5,461 nt of DNA from assembly GCA_021807645.1 (NCBI GenBank), contig JAKBCP010000068.1, positions 1-5,461 of the forward strand, read 5' to 3'. This stretch comes from a bacterium (GTDB taxonomy: Bacteria; Vulcanimicrobiota; Vulcanimicrobiia; Vulcanimicrobiales; Vulcanimicrobiaceae). The position numbers and the translations under genes were made by a program. Below are positions 4,661-5,461 of the stretch, piece after piece. The notes under the pieces are model-generated. The model searched no databases. It was not told the origin of the DNA and saw only the letters and a list, made by a program, of their open reading frames with translations. How positions within the stretch are numbered: position 1 is the stretch's first letter; each line of letters begins with the position of its first letter.

Positions 4661-5461
4661 AGGCGATGATTCTCGCGGGCGGGCTCTCGACGCGACTCTA
4701 TCCGCTGACCAAGCAGGTCCCCAAACCCTTGGTTCCCGTTGCCGGCGAACCGAATGCCGTCCACGTGATTCGCTATCTCAAGAATTACGGCTTTACCGAA
4801 ATCGCGATCAATATTTTCTATCTTCCCGATGCGATCCGCGAAGCGCTCGGCGACGGTTCGCGATTCGGCGTACGCTTGGAGTACTTACACGAACGCGAGC
4901 TCATGGGGAGCGCCGGCGCACTCAAACAGATGGAAGCGTATTTCGCCGATAGCGAGGATTTCGTCGTGGTCGGCTGCGACGACCTCACCGATCTCCCGCT
5001 CGATGCCTTACTCGCACAACATCGCGCCAACGATGCCGTGGCGACCATCGGCTTGGTGCCGCGCGAACGCGTCGATCAGTACGGCGTCGTCGTGCTGGAC
5101 GAACGCGAACGAATCGTCGGATTCCAAGAGAAACCCGCCGCCGGAACCGAGCGCAGCCGATTGGTGAATACGGGCATCTACGCTTTTTCGCGCGCGATTT
5201 TTCAGGAGATTCCCGCCGCGACGTTTTACGATTTCGGCAAGCAAGTATTTCCGGGGCTCGAGCGTGCCGGGGCGCCGTTTTTCGGTTTTCGCGCGCCGGA
5301 AGCGTATTGGACCGATATCGGAACGCCGGAAGAATATCGGCGGGCGACCTACGACGTGCTCGAGGGGCGTTTCGTTCCGATCGGTGCGCGACCGGTCGGC
5401 GTCTCCGACGAAGCTATCGTTGCTGCAGGTGCGCGCGTGGAGGGCAAGGTCTGGATCGGCG
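4657..5461 (+). CDS. Sugar-phosphate nucleotidyltransferase, RmlA/ManC-like with C-terminal left-handed beta-helix (partial)
   Basis: The first 268 residues are in view and the gene continues past the right edge. Such enzymes join an NTP and a sugar-1-phosphate to make an NDP-sugar, most often GDP-mannose or dTDP/UDP-glucose, for glycan synthesis. Visible are the nucleotide-binding loop MILAGGLSTRLYPLT (4-18, usual consensus GGxGTRLxPLT), KPLVPVAGEP (23-32, catalytic Lys region), ELMGSAGALK (81-90, usually LGTAGAL), GCDDLTD (106-112, the metal-binding Asp region, usually GDxLxD), GFQEKP (155-160), VNTGIYAF (170-177), YDFGKQVFP (191-199) and WTDIGTPEEYRRA (218-230). Residues about 240-268 (SDEAIVAAGARVEGKVWIG) look like the first coil of a hexapeptide left-handed beta-helix, as in mannose-1-phosphate guanylyltransferase-like proteins. 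ATG 4657 overlaps the previous stop (ATGA) and has an AGGAGG upstream. The sugar and nucleotide are not decidable from sequence; GDP-mannose-type is slightly favoured by the beta-helix. Confidence 0.9.
   Translation, partial: MKAMILAGGLSTRLYPLTKQVPKPLVPVAGEPNAVHVIRYLKNYGFTEIAINIFYLPDAIREALGDGSRFGVRLEYLHERELMGSAGALKQMEAYFADSEDFVVVGCDDLTDLPLDALLAQHRANDAVATIGLVPRERVDQYGVVVLDERERIVGFQEKPAAGTERSRLVNTGIYAFSRAIFQEIPAATFYDFGKQVFPGLERAGAPFFGFRAPEAYWTDIGTPEEYRRATYDVLEGRFVPIGARPVGVSDEAIVAAGARVEGKVWIG

Overview
The window is a tightly packed, GC-rich (roughly 60-65% by eye) bacterial operon, all on the + strand, with no intergenic DNA. It carries the C-terminal tail of a PcrA/UvrD-type helicase, then dapB, asd, an aspartate kinase (lysC/dapG type) and dapA, then a WecG/TagA/CpsF-family glycosyltransferase and the first 268 residues of a sugar-nucleotide transferase that runs off the right edge. 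Every gene junction is a stop/start overlap (8, 4, 4, 14, 4 and 4 bp). I see no promoter, riboswitch, terminator, RNA gene, mobile element or CRISPR array, and no stretch without a gene.

Positions 82-3899 hold the four consecutive steps from L-aspartate to tetrahydrodipicolinate: aspartate kinase (third gene), aspartate-semialdehyde dehydrogenase (second), 4-hydroxy-tetrahydrodipicolinate synthase (fourth) and the reductase DapB (first). This common trunk supplies meso-diaminopimelate for peptidoglycan and, further on, lysine. The asd - kinase - dapA core has the same order as the Bacillus subtilis asd-dapG-dapA cluster. The kinase also resembles DapG more than the lysine-inhibited LysC type. 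DapA carries Arg at the position where lysine-inhibited enzymes have His or Glu. Together these suggest a branch not tuned by lysine, which suits DAP supply for the cell wall (inference).

Positions 3896-5461 move to cell-surface polysaccharide synthesis: a GT26-family transferase that would act on an undecaprenyl-linked sugar, then an RmlA/ManC-like nucleotidyltransferase that would make an activated sugar. The GTGA overlap between dapA and the glycosyltransferase suggests wall-precursor and surface-glycan genes are expressed together. Only the last gene has a strong Shine-Dalgarno sequence, so the upstream genes probably depend on translational coupling.

The organism is a DAP-containing bacterium from a GC-rich lineage that often uses GTG starts. 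Several diverged motifs (GNCTA in Asd, GSTGE in DapA, GGLSTRL in the nucleotidyltransferase) point away from the well-studied model phyla. A lineage such as Eremiobacterota or a neighbouring deep-branching phylum is possible, but that is a weak guess. The window looks like a conserved biosynthetic operon rather than an exotic new system; the points of interest are operon architecture, predicted regulation and unusual active-site motifs.
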